Assembly: GCF_943914685.1 (NCBI RefSeq)
Contig: NZ_CALUCZ010000016.1
Coordinates: 1-64,000 of the forward strand
Length of the DNA stretch: 64,000 nt
DNA from: an uncultured Mobiluncus sp.
GTDB taxonomy: Bacteria > Actinomycetota > Actinomycetes > Actinomycetales > Actinomycetaceae
Direction: 5' to 3'
This document shows, piece by piece, positions 51,492 through 59,515 of this stretch. The translations under genes and the position numbers were made by a program. The notes beneath the pieces were generated by a model. The model saw only the letters and a program-made list of their open reading frames with translations, did no database searches and was not told where the DNA came from. The first letter of the stretch is position 1. Each line of letters opens with the position of its first letter.

Positions 51492-53447
51492 ATGACCGAA
51501 GAATACGTCTCGCCCATAGAGGTCAAAACCCTTCCGGATGGCACGATAGAGGCCTTCAACCCCGCTCCCGGCAACATACCCCACTCGTGGAATATCGTGA
51601 AAATGCTGCTCAACAGGGTAAAGCGAGACCCGGACGGCACTATAATCGAGAGAAAGGCGGGCCTGGGTCGCGAGTGGCAAAAAATCACGGCACGCGGATT
51701 TCTTGACGAGGTGGATTCGGTGGCGCGCGGCTTGCTGGCGCTGGGATTGCAAGCCGGGGATCGCATGGCGCTGATGGCGCACACGTCTTACGAGTGGACG
51801 CTGCTGGATTACGCGTGCTGGAGCTTGGGCGCGGTGAATGTGCCGCTGTACGAGACTTCCTCCATCGCCCAGATTGGAACGGTCCTGAGCCAGGCGGAAA
51901 TCAAGATTGCCTTCGCGGAGGACGCGCGCTTGGCGGAGGCTATCTCCGCCGCCGCAGATAAGGTAAATCGCGAGGTGAAGGTGCTGTCCCTGGATCTTGG
52001 GGCGATAGCGGCTTTGCACGAGGCGGGCCGCAGCGTCGCGCAGGTGGAAGTGGATGAGGCGCGTAAACGCTTGAATATGGACACGATTGCCACCATTATC
52101 TACACCTCCGGAACCTCTGGAGATCCGAAAGGCACCCTGCTGACACACGGAAACTTCACCGCCCTGGTGTGGTTGAACATGGATTGGATGCCGGATTTTT
52201 CGAAGGATCCGCGCGCTCGGCTGCTGCTGTTCCTGCCTCTGGCTCACGTCTACGCCAGGTTGCTTGAGATCTTTATGATTAGCGGTTCCGGCGTGATTGG
52301 CCACTCCCCGAATATCAAGAACCTGCTGCCCGATATTGCCTCTTTTCGGCCAACCTACCTGCTGGTGGTGCCCCGAGTGTTGGAGAAAATCTACAACTCG
52401 GCGCAAAACCAAGCCAGCCGTTCCAAACCAAAGCACATTATCTTCAATCGCGCTGTGAACACGGCGATTGAGTATTCTCGTGCCCTGGACACCACCGAGG
52501 GTCCCTCACGCGCCCTGCGTGCCCGTCATACCCTTTATGAACAGCTCGTTTACCGTAAACTCATGGGACTCTTGGGCGGCAGATGCGAGTTCGTGGTTTC
52601 CGGTGGAGGCGCCCTGGGCGAGCGCCTGGGACATTTCTATCGCGGAGTCGGCGTCGACGTGCTGGAGGGCTACGGCATGACGGAATCCTGCGCCGCTGTC
52701 ACCGTGAACACCCTGCAACTGCATCGCATTGGCACCGTGGGCCCGCCGGTGTGCAGCGCGCGGATACGCGTCACCCCGGAGGGAGAAATCCTGATGAAAG
52801 GCCCGACCATCAGTCCCGGATATCTCAAGCCCGAGAGCAACGACGGAGTGTTCGACGCGGAAGGCTGGCTGCACTCGGGGGATTTGGGGCAGATGAACCC
52901 AGACGGACTGCTGAAGATTACCGGCAGAGCCAAGGAAATTCTGGTTACGGCCGGGGGCAAGAACGTTGCCCCGGCAACCTTGGAGGAGCCGCTGCAATCC
53001 CACCCCCTGATTTCGCAGATTATGGTGGTGGGAGAAGGCAAGCCCTTCGTTGGCGCCCTGGTGACGCTCGACGGGGAAATGCTGCCGAGCTGGCTGAAGA
53101 AGAAGGGTCTGAACCCGATGGATGTGACGGCTGCGGCACGCCACCCGGCGGTGCACGCCTCCATTACCCGCGCCATCTCAAAAGCCAACGCCGGAGTTTC
53201 GCGGGCGGAATCTATCCGCGAGTTTCGCATTCTGCCTTTCGATTTCACCGAGGCGAACGGGATGTTGACGCCTTCCATGAAGGTGCGCCGTCAGGTCGTG
53301 ATGGAAAAATGCGCCGACGCCATTGCGGATATCTACGCGGGGGTGTCCCAGCCCAATCTGGAAACGAACTCCTCCGCTGGACACGCGGACTTGTCCAAGG
53401 TCACGGGGTATTTAAAGAACCTGTTGAGTTTCCCGCGCGGAGAGTAG
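51492..53447 (+). CDS. fadD: Long-chain acyl-CoA synthetase
   Basis: AMP-forming ligase activating fatty acids to CoA esters. The 651 residues fit the family. The P-loop is TIIYTSGTSGDPKGTLLTH, the adenylate motif GYGMTESCAAV, and the hinge GDLGQMNPDGLLKITGRAKE. ATG 51492 has GAGGAAGGA upstream. The last 99 bases occur again in diverged form at 58372-58470, on the far side of the accessory island, showing that the island lies at this gene's 3' end. Confidence 0.93.
   Translation: MTEEYVSPIEVKTLPDGTIEAFNPAPGNIPHSWNIVKMLLNRVKRDPDGTIIERKAGLGREWQKITARGFLDEVDSVARGLLALGLQAGDRMALMAHTSYEWTLLDYACWSLGAVNVPLYETSSIAQIGTVLSQAEIKIAFAEDARLAEAISAAADKVNREVKVLSLDLGAIAALHEAGRSVAQVEVDEARKRLNMDTIATIIYTSGTSGDPKGTLLTHGNFTALVWLNMDWMPDFSKDPRARLLLFLPLAHVYARLLEIFMISGSGVIGHSPNIKNLLPDIASFRPTYLLVVPRVLEKIYNSAQNQASRSKPKHIIFNRAVNTAIEYSRALDTTEGPSRALRARHTLYEQLVYRKLMGLLGGRCEFVVSGGGALGERLGHFYRGVGVDVLEGYGMTESCAAVTVNTLQLHRIGTVGPPVCSARIRVTPEGEILMKGPTISPGYLKPESNDGVFDAEGWLHSGDLGQMNPDGLLKITGRAKEILVTAGGKNVAPATLEEPLQSHPLISQIMVVGEGKPFVGALVTLDGEMLPSWLKKKGLNPMDVTAAARHPAVHASITRAISKANAGVSRAESIREFRILPFDFTEANGMLTPSMKVRRQVVMEKCADAIADIYAGVSQPNLETNSSAGHADLSKVTGYLKNLLSFPRGE
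53349..53447 (+). repeat. Direct repeat R1, copy 1 (fadD 3' end)
   Basis: The last 99 bases of fadD including the stop codon. Copy 2 is at 58372-58470 in the same orientation, with 87 of 99 identical by eye; the final 60 bases are nearly perfect. Together they bracket the 4.9 kb island. Confidence 0.85.
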
Positions 53448-53750
53448 ACACCGGCATCTTGGCGGGTTATTTCCGGGTGCGCTCAAACTTCGAGTCGTCC
53501 CAGAAAAGCACGCAGCAGTTGGGGACTAGCACAGAAGGGAATATGGCTCGTTAAAAGCAATGCAAGACCCTCGCTTCACTGGTTATCCTGTCTGAGAAGT
53601 GAAGACACTTACTGGAGAGACCAGGTAATCTGCGAATCTATACATCTGTTGTGGTTTAAAGTAAATTAACAATTCTTAACTTTTTGATTAGATTAATAAG
53701 GGTAGCATGTGTAGTTAAAACTCTAGTATTGGTATCAGCTTTATGCGGTA

Positions 53751-54106
53751 TCAACTCTCGAAGTCTCTAAAGCTGGAGTCTGACTGATAGACAACAGTGT
53801 TATCACTTGTATCTATAATTTTGATGGGAAAACACCAGAAGCCGAGGTTGATATATCCATATTGTGTCCATTTGCCTGGAATAATTACATTAGTGATTTT
53901 AAAACCTAAAGCATTAAATTGGCGATAGCCCTCGTCCGCTGAACCAATACCGAATTTCTCCTCATTGCTAGACTCATAATCCACAGTCCAACACATTCAA
54001 CGCATTCCCCATCTAAAAAGGACATTTGAAAAGTGTGATCCGGATACCGGTGAACGTAGGCTCGAAGCGGAAATATTGTTGTTTTTTCGAGTTCGTTATA
54101 AATCAT
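53751..54106 (-). pseudogene. Frameshifted hypothetical gene in the island
   Basis: Two overlapping minus-strand frames look like one broken gene: 54106-53906 supplies the N-terminal part (ending ...FLDGECVEC) and 53996-53751 continues with DYESSNEEKFGIGSADEGYR to the end. The switch falls in a local near-repeat GAATGCGTTGAATGTGTTGG, a likely slippage site. Combined length would be about 118 residues, rich in aromatic residues and without signal peptide. Family not recognised. It may also be two unrelated short frames. Confidence 0.4.
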
Positions 54107-54204
54107 GGTTTCTCGGCACTTATTTTAGAACTGTGTTGATAGGAAACACCAGACGAGTCGTAATCTCGCTGATACCTTTGATCAACAAAAATAAATATAA
54201 AATG

Positions 54205-54645
54205 TTACCAAAATACTATCACATAATCATTCATAGAAGAGCCGACAGGATATTGAGCATTTGTAACTTTGTGTCGGAATTCAAAGCTGCCACGATTTGT
54301 TAAGCCAGAAAAGGCATACGACACACCTTGTGTGGCGTTGTAAAAGTCTACGCATTTTTCATTTAGTCCATAATTGTATCTATAACATATCCTATTCGTT
54401 TGATTTTCGGCAGGAACATCATTATATTTGGCGAATTGATACGTAATATGCGTAATTTTATGTTCTGGGAGCGGCTCATAAGTTATATGCGCGAGATTTG
54501 CAATACCCTCGTCATTCTCTGAATATATTACAGAGGGTCTTGCATATTCTGCATAATTATTCAAATTTATACTTCCAGATGCTGCAGGTACAAGACCCAT
54601 CATCGAGAATGCAAACAAAAAGGCGCAGGAAAATGCTTTCTTCAA
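54205..54645 (-). CDS. Secreted hypothetical protein
   Basis: A 146-residue protein with a clear signal peptide (KKAFSCAFLFAFSMMGLVPAAS, cleavage near residue 24) and a mature part rich in Tyr, Asn and beta-type sequence. Two Cys (in RICYRYN and EKCVDF) may form a disulfide. TTG 54645 start follows AAAGGA by 6 bases. It starts 12 bases after the 54658-55356 gene, probably one operon. Family unknown; AT-rich compared with the rest of the window. Confidence 0.6.
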   Translation of the reverse strand: MKKAFSCAFLFAFSMMGLVPAASGSINLNNYAEYARPSVIYSENDEGIANLAHITYEPLPEHKITHITYQFAKYNDVPAENQTNRICYRYNYGLNEKCVDFYNATQGVSYAFSGLTNRGSFEFRHKVTNAQYPVGSSMNDYVIVFW

Positions 54646-54657
54646 TTTATATCCTTT

Positions 54658-55356
54658 CTAATTTTGACCCCAAATTCGAATCATATCTTTCTTGAAGTTA
54701 TTAAACACCCACTGTTGGTGCGGTCTAAGGACTATCATAGCTCTAGCATAGGTACCATCTAATTCTTGATCAGGGCTCGCTGAGAGGTGCCGCATAAGTT
54801 CCGCTGTAAACTTGCCCTGCTCGCCCTCAAAAATTGTTGATTGTGTATCAAATCCATTTATGAGGAAATCTTTGGGAATCAATGTAGTCTCAAAAGCTTT
54901 GGATCCAAGCACTTTAGCATCGAAATTAACCGTTTCCGGTGTTGGGTGTTCGTTACCCGCTACCCAAGTGTTAGGTCCGCGATCTCTGAACGAACTCAAA
55001 TCCACTCGAAAACGATCTGCTTGATGAGCTGCATATCCAGCTCTTTGAGCAAAACCATATGCTACGGCAATAACTTTAATGTCGTCCTCAGTAAAAGTAC
55101 CATTCCCTTTTAAAGCCTGTATCGTAGCGTCCAAATTATTAGGGTCGAATTCAACCTTAGCGCGTGACGCCCAGTATTTTAGTCCGTTTATCATGTCGCT
55201 TTGTATTACCGCAGTATGGCTGATGTTCACAGAATCTGCTATTGGCTCAGTAAATCTCGAGGCAACCGGGGAAACAGAAGATGCATCCTTACCGGCGTGA
55301 ACTGGCATTATTCCAGCATCACCTACGCCAATCCCAGAAGAAACCCCCGTTATCAT
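54658..55356 (-). CDS. Hypothetical protein of the AT-rich island
   Basis: A 232-residue protein with no membrane helix or classical signal. The N-terminal 40 residues are rich in Gly, Ser and Val; the rest is mixed helix and strand. The FEGEQGKFTAELMRHLSASP and GTYARAMIVLRPHQQWVF segments look like a compact C-terminal domain. I do not recognise it. ATG 55356 has no ribosome binding site but a GATAAT box at -12 to -7, so it is likely leaderless. It is followed by the secreted protein gene, with which it may act. Confidence 0.55.
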   Translation of the reverse strand: MITGVSSGIGVGDAGIMPVHAGKDASSVSPVASRFTEPIADSVNISHTAVIQSDMINGLKYWASRAKVEFDPNNLDATIQALKGNGTFTEDDIKVIAVAYGFAQRAGYAAHQADRFRVDLSSFRDRGPNTWVAGNEHPTPETVNFDAKVLGSKAFETTLIPKDFLINGFDTQSTIFEGEQGKFTAELMRHLSASPDQELDGTYARAMIVLRPHQQWVFNNFKKDMIRIWGQN

Positions 55357-55362
55357 GAGTCA

Positions 55363-55368
55363 ATTATC
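55363..55368 (-). promoter_or_regulatory. -10 box for the leaderless island gene
   Basis: GATAAT lies exactly 6 bases before ATG 55356 on the minus strand. A hairpin GTAAAGG/CCTTTTTAC at 55381-55402 sits just upstream of it. Confidence 0.45.
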
Positions 55369-55500
55369 GCACCATTCTAGGTAAAGGTTCAATCCTTTTT
55401 ACGTAAAGGTATATCAAAGAGGCTTAAATTCTCTCCTCATGCGTGCGTACCCCAGCCTGTCGAACTTAGTCAGGCATACATCGAAGGTTAGCGGGTTTTG

Positions 55501-55612
55501 GCGGCATAGAGAGCGAAAAGGTGCGAGACGATGTCTGCCTCATCGCTATCGGACGAAAGGCCGTAGGCTGCCTCGACCGCGCGGTCATTTTCGAGGTGTG
55601 CCTCCCGCAACT
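55501..55612 (-). repeat. Direct repeat R2, copy 1 (mmeI 3' end)
   Basis: Coding DNA for the last part of the MmeI-like protein (AHLENDRAVEAAYGLSS...FALYAAK). A second copy, over 90 per cent alike with one base deleted, is at 58485-58595. Confidence 0.8.
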
Positions 55613-56459
55613 CAGCCGGCATCAAGTCCGGGTCATAGAGCGTGGCGAGGGAAGCGTCCGGATAAAGCGCACGCGCCTCCAAAATTCCCAGCGCGCTGTG
55701 TTCAATGCGCTCACGCTCGGCAGGGGTGGCATCGGGCCACACCAAGTTGTTGTACACCGTCGTGTTGCCGTAGCGGTAACGCATCTCCAACCTGCCAGCA
55801 ACCACGCGCATCCAGGCATTATGCGCCCGCGAGACTAAAACCCCGAAAACATAGCGCGAATCGGTCGGCACGAAATACAGTTGATTTCCTGGAATCATAC
55901 CGTCCGTAACAAAACCCATCGGAATATAATCACGGCGCTCCGAGGACACTGGGGGCACCCCGATATATATGCCATCCTGGAATTTTCCGCACGGGCGCAA
56001 GAGGTGCGGTCGGTCGGCAAGTTTGTAGGCGTCTCCAGTCTTTACCTGCGCCAGACGCCAAGCACGGCAAGCCTCCACCCGTGAGCGCAGTTTCGGTAAG
56101 GCAGCCAGCTCGTTAGGGGTAATACCTTCCAGCCACAAACAGTAACGATCCTCTCCCCTAATGAACTCCGCCCCCATAGAAAACTTCCGCACCCAGCGCT
56201 CGGCTCCAGGCTCGACCGCCAGCAGCTCCGCACGTTCTTCGGGTGACAGCAGCAGAAATCCATTGTCAGTGGGCTGAAATCCCTTTGACATTTCCGGCAC
56301 ATCACACAGCGGCTTCATCTGGCGCTCCAAGAACACATCCGGCGCGTCCGCGAGGTATCCGTTCAAGCGACTCACCACACGTCGCACCCCGACGCCTCCC
56401 CGCCTGGTACGCTGCGCCGGCGGGAGGGCACCCGACGAAGGAGCCTGTGGGTGCTCGTA

Positions 56460-56492
56460 GTTTCTCTTAGCAACTACGTTGCTTAGAGAAAC
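56460..56492. repeat. Palindromic element inserted in the mmeI fragment
   Basis: GTTTCTCTTAGCAAC / GTTGCTTAGAGAAAC, 15 bases per arm with a single mismatch and a TAC loop. Adjacent CCCGCC/GGCGGG arms (about 56398-56425) form a second hairpin. The region keeps the reading frame open but has no counterpart in MmeI proteins. It looks like a small non-coding repeat or MITE-like insert. Confidence 0.55.
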
Positions 56493-56734
56493 AGAGCAGG
56501 ACCCCACCAAGCCCCGAGACGCGGTGCCCCCGGCGGCGTCACCCGGCAAAACAGCCTGCCTTGACGCATAATCCCACACGTATTTCACTTTCCGCTCCGT
56601 GTAGGAAAACCCGATAATCACGCAGTACACGTGCGCCTGGACAGACGCTGGGGCAAGCCCCGCCTCAGCATGCGTATAAAAGATAAAGTGAGCGAGCTTG
56701 AAATGGGGAAACGTTACTGTGAAATAACGCTATT

Positions 56735-56947
56735 TTACGGCGATGGCATGGGAGCAGGAGTAGCTGACTCTATTCGCTCTTTGGTCCAGTAATTACTATC
56801 ATCGAAAGGTGCTTGCGTTGAGGTTGGAGAGTCCTGCACTGGAGTAGCTTGCCGTGAATGCAAAGTAAGAAGAACTAGCCCAATCACAAGGCAGATGATA
56901 ATTATTGCGACCAATATAGGCAACCAATGCCTCCTTGTCTGACTCAT
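56735..56947 (-). CDS. Small single-pass membrane protein coupled to the protease
   Basis: A 70-residue protein: basic N-terminus, one membrane helix (about 9-27, ILVAIIIICLVIGLVLLTL), then a Pro/Ser-rich outer stalk ending in DDSNYWTKERIESATPAPMP. That last motif repeats the YWTEEKMQSAIPA motif of the neighbouring protease's propeptide. Its ATG overlaps the protease stop by 4 bases. I infer a partner role such as anchoring, activation or inhibition of the protease; no family known to me. Confidence 0.65.
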   Translation of the reverse strand: MSQTRRHWLPILVAIIIICLVIGLVLLTLHSRQATPVQDSPTSTQAPFDDSNYWTKERIESATPAPMPSP

Positions 56948-57954
56948 TTAACACCTCGGAAAAGATCCTTTACCGCGTTATCGAAAGGTGTAGATATAAG
57001 CAACTTATCCCCTGAAGTTGTTCCGCGAGATGTTACACCGTAAACGTATCCCAGATTCGCATTGATTCTTGTTCGTAGCCAAGAACCTCCACTTGCCCCA
57101 CCGGTCATACCGCAGGGCATTACCATGTCGCTGGACCAAAAACCCCGCTTCCTGGTATTCCCGTCACAGTAGTAAGGAGTTGTACCATGGTATGGTTTTT
57201 CTGCAGGCCAACCCCATATTCTCACTCCAGTCTGATTGTGTCCATAGTTATAAGAAAGCCCATTACCACCAACTGTAGCCACTAAGGATCTTCCGTTGCG
57301 AGGATGCACGGTGAAGAATGCTTGGTCGCGAGAAAAATCTGATGAGTCAGTCCATCCTTTAAAGGTGTGTGCCGTCTTCCAATTCCACAGGTCATATCCT
57401 GACACGCCGTTGTAGTATGCAGGCGCGAATGCAATGTTTGAATGCCATCCTTCTCCCTTTCCTCCATGTACGCAGTGTCCTGCGGTGGACACTACGTTTT
57501 TCGTCGAACCGTTAATTGCCGAGCCCGAGCACACATAGTTTTTACCTTTATAAGTGAAAAACACTTTTCCAGCAGTTGATGGGACGACCGCGTTCCGGGT
57601 TTGTGTTACTGTCGGCAATTCGGGGTACACAGGATGTGACAAATCCTCTCCCAAACTAACACCTTTAGATTGTTGACTGGATGGTTTGGTATCGGTTTGA
57701 TAGAATCCGGAAGCTAATTCGTCTGCAGGAATTGCAGATTGCATCTTTTCTTCCGTCCAGTAGCCTGTGGGATCTAAATTCTGAGTAGATGATCTTGGCG
57801 AATTGACTGAGGGTGCACTAGTTGATACTGGCTGGTCACCCGTGCCGTCATCTGCAATTGGAGATGCGTGGGCAGTTGGCATCATGAAGCCTGCAAACAA
57901 CGCTAAGATAGCGAACAGAGCACTAACAGGTAAAGTTTGACGTCGAATTTTCAT
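56944..57954 (-). CDS. Secreted trypsin-like serine peptidase
   Basis: A 336-residue extracellular protease. Signal peptide (about 1-30, ending THAS), a propeptide with the YWTEEKMQSAIPADE motif near 65-80, and a chymotrypsin-fold domain (about 125-336). Catalytic residues appear as His160 in STAGHC, Asp210 in FSRDQAFF and Ser288 in GGASGGSW. Cys pairs around the His and Ser would form disulfides. ATG 57954 is preferred over TTG 57966. GC is below the window average and it lies between the two halves of a broken mmeI gene, so it was probably acquired. Confidence 0.87.
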   Translation of the reverse strand: MKIRRQTLPVSALFAILALFAGFMMPTAHASPIADDGTGDQPVSTSAPSVNSPRSSTQNLDPTGYWTEEKMQSAIPADELASGFYQTDTKPSSQQSKGVSLGEDLSHPVYPELPTVTQTRNAVVPSTAGKVFFTYKGKNYVCSGSAINGSTKNVVSTAGHCVHGGKGEGWHSNIAFAPAYYNGVSGYDLWNWKTAHTFKGWTDSSDFSRDQAFFTVHPRNGRSLVATVGGNGLSYNYGHNQTGVRIWGWPAEKPYHGTTPYYCDGNTRKRGFWSSDMVMPCGMTGGASGGSWLRTRINANLGYVYGVTSRGTTSGDKLLISTPFDNAVKDLFRGVK

Positions 57955-58039
57955 AATAACTTCCAATTTTTTTCTTTATTCACCTCTACTCTAGGTGGGT
58001 TTTAACTAATTTGGAAGAGTCTAAATTGACATATTGTCA

Positions 58040-58371
58040 TTATTTCTGGTAAATAAGATTAACTTTTCGTCTCGTGGACGATTGTGTACCACACCTTGTT
58101 GGCGGTTCGGCACGTGCAGAATCCGCGGCATAATCCCACACCTGCGCCAACGGGGTCTTTAAAACCCCCTGCCGCATCTCGGGCGCGTCCAAGTCCACCC
58201 CCAGCGACTTTTGTTCCACCATCACAGAGGCATCGCGAATCCACACATCGATGAAACCACCGCCAGCAACCCGATGCTCAAACAGCACCAAGTCCATGCG
58301 TTCGTAACCCAGCACGTCACACAGCAGCAGCGTCCAAAACTTCTGGCACTCGCCTTTCTCGTAGCCCTTGC
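58040..58371 (-). pseudogene. N-terminal nuclease fragment of an MmeI-family enzyme
   Basis: In-frame codons from about 58371 read GKGYEKGECQKFWTLLLCDV, then the nuclease core ERMDLVLFEHRVAGGGFIDVW and ASVMVEQKSLGVDL, i.e. a D-x(n)-E-x-K catalytic pattern (IDVW...VEQKS) as in MmeI N-termini. It lacks the first residues and start codon, cut at the fadD-derived repeat, and loses homology after QVWDYAADSARAEPP. With the fragment at 55488-56700 it represents one original gene now missing its middle (helical and methylase parts). Confidence 0.75.
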
Positions 58372-58470
58372 CAGCCCGATCTGGAGCCGCACTCCTCCAG
58401 GGAACTCACGGACTTGTCCAAGGTCACGGGGTATTTGAAGAACCTGTTGAGTTTCCCGCGCGGAGAGTAA
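58372..58470 (+). repeat. Direct repeat R1, copy 2 (fadD 3' end)
   Basis: Encodes a diverged last 32 residues of a FadD protein with stop TAA, same orientation as the real fadD. Silent and replacement changes are concentrated in the first 45 bases, so this copy derives from a different fadD allele rather than a very recent duplication. The mmeI tail copy starts 14 bases beyond it. Confidence 0.8.
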
Positions 58471-58484
58471 CCGCCGGCATTTTT

Positions 58485-58595
58485 GCGGCATAGAGAGCAA
58501 AGAGGTGCGAGACAATGTCTGCCTCATCGCTATCGGTCGACAGACCGTAGGCTGCCTCGACCGCGCGGTCATTTTCGAGGTGTGCTTCCGCAACT
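58485..58595 (-). pseudogene. Second copy of the mmeI 3' end (repeat R2)
   Basis: Minus-strand remnant of about 37 codons of the MmeI C-terminus (HLENDRAVEAAYGLSTDSDE...). It reads on without its own stop into the antisense of the fadD tail. The R1-R2 junction here, only 14 bases apart, suggests that fadD and mmeI originally faced each other directly, before insertion of the AT-rich cargo in copy 1. The 140 bases from 58596 to narI hold no gene. Confidence 0.7.
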
Positions 58596-58741
58596 TTAGA
58601 CCATTCGCCAAGGTCGAATCCTTGGGGCGCGGCAAAAACAGCAAAGTGATCGAGACCCGACCCCGCTGCTGAAGTCACGTCGCAGAGGCGCTATTGACCC
58701 TCCCGGCTGACCTCCACAGCAGGGTGAGCGGATAGCCAAAG

Positions 58742-59515
58742 TTAAGCCCCGTAAGAGTGTGAATCTCGCGGTTGCGGGCGAGTCGTGACGGGTTTCCAGC
58801 CGCGCGGGGTCTTTGCTCCGCGTATCCCCTCCGTGCGGGAACGATAGACCACGTAGGGACGTGTTGGGTACATAACCGGAGCGGAAACTACGTGAACCAG
58901 CCTGGTGAACGGCCAAATCGCGAACAGCAGAAGTCCGGCGATAATGTGCATTTTGAAAGAGTCAGGTACCTCCGCAATGAGCTCCGGCTGGGGTTGGAAA
59001 GTCAGGATTGACCGCAACCAGGGGCTGATGGTTTCCCGGTAGTCGTAGCCATTTGCCCCGCCCAGCACCTGATTTTGCAAAGTGGCCCAGAAGCCCAAGC
59101 CAATCGGGAGGCACAGCAGAATGTACATGAAAATGTCGTTCTTCGTGGTGGCGAAACGCACCGATTTATTGACGACACGCCGATAGAGCAACCCCAGCAG
59201 GCCAACGACCGCGGCTACCCCCGCCGTCATGCCGCCAATGGTCGCCATCAGGTGATACCCGTGCTCGGAAACCCCCGAGGCAGTGGTCCAAGACTTGGGG
59301 ATAAGCAACCCCATCACGTGTCCTGCCCCCACGAACAAGATTCCGAAGTGGAACAGCGGCGAAGCCCACCGCAACAAAGTCGACTCGTGAATCTGGGAGG
59401 AACGCGAGGTCCACCCAAACTTGTCATAGCGGTAACGCCAAATCAGGCCTACAATCAGCAAGCCCAGTGCAAGATAAGGGAACCCAGCCCACAAGAAAAG
59501 CTCAAAGGGATTCAT
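58742..59515 (-). CDS. narI: Respiratory nitrate reductase gamma subunit
   Basis: Membrane cytochrome b subunit that takes electrons from quinol and passes them to NarH. The 257 residues contain five membrane segments; heme-ligand histidines lie in SPLFHFGILFVGAGHVMG and in the C-terminal KMHIIAGLLLFAIWPFTRLVHVVS. ATG overlaps the narJ stop by one base (TGATG pattern). Last gene of the narGHJI order. Confidence 0.94.
   Translation of the reverse strand: MNPFELFLWAGFPYLALGLLIVGLIWRYRYDKFGWTSRSSQIHESTLLRWASPLFHFGILFVGAGHVMGLLIPKSWTTASGVSEHGYHLMATIGGMTAGVAAVVGLLGLLYRRVVNKSVRFATTKNDIFMYILLCLPIGLGFWATLQNQVLGGANGYDYRETISPWLRSILTFQPQPELIAEVPDSFKMHIIAGLLLFAIWPFTRLVHVVSAPVMYPTRPYVVYRSRTEGIRGAKTPRGWKPVTTRPQPRDSHSYGA

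Larger units (their letters stand above)
55488..56700 (-). pseudogene. C-terminal fragment of an MmeI-family restriction-modification enzyme
   Basis: About 400 codons matching the C-terminal third of MmeI-like type IIL enzymes: VYCVIIGFSYTER, then LADAPDVFLERQMKPLCDVP (target recognition domain), GFVTDGMIPGNQLYFVPTD, and the helical end with VYNNLVWPDATPAERERI. The PD-(D/E)xK nuclease, helical spacer and N6-adenine methylase core that should precede (500 or more residues) are absent here. Homology starts without a plausible start codon (GTG 56630 opens a 380-residue frame). About 55 residues between DYASRQAV and VVSRLNGYL look inserted and coincide with palindromes at about 56400-56492. Probably inactive. 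Confidence 0.75.
53448..58371. mobile_element. Accessory genomic island between fadD and the nar operon
   Basis: A 4.9 kb segment bounded by the R1 direct repeats. It includes AT-rich DNA at 53.6-55.4 kb, unknown exported-type proteins, a protease module and fragments of an mmeI-like gene. The first 300 bases (53448-53750) hold no gene; base composition falls sharply from about 53570. A 7-base direct repeat TTGGCGG at 53459-53465 and 55498-55504 flanks the AT-rich cargo. No integrase, transposase or tRNA is present, so the entry route is unknown; homologous exchange via fadD or mmeI flanks is plausible. Confidence 0.6.

Noticed and set aside
53448..58371. Prophage or integrative conjugative element
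   Set aside because: No integrase, transposase, structural or conjugation gene and no tRNA target; only direct repeats of fadD and mmeI ends.
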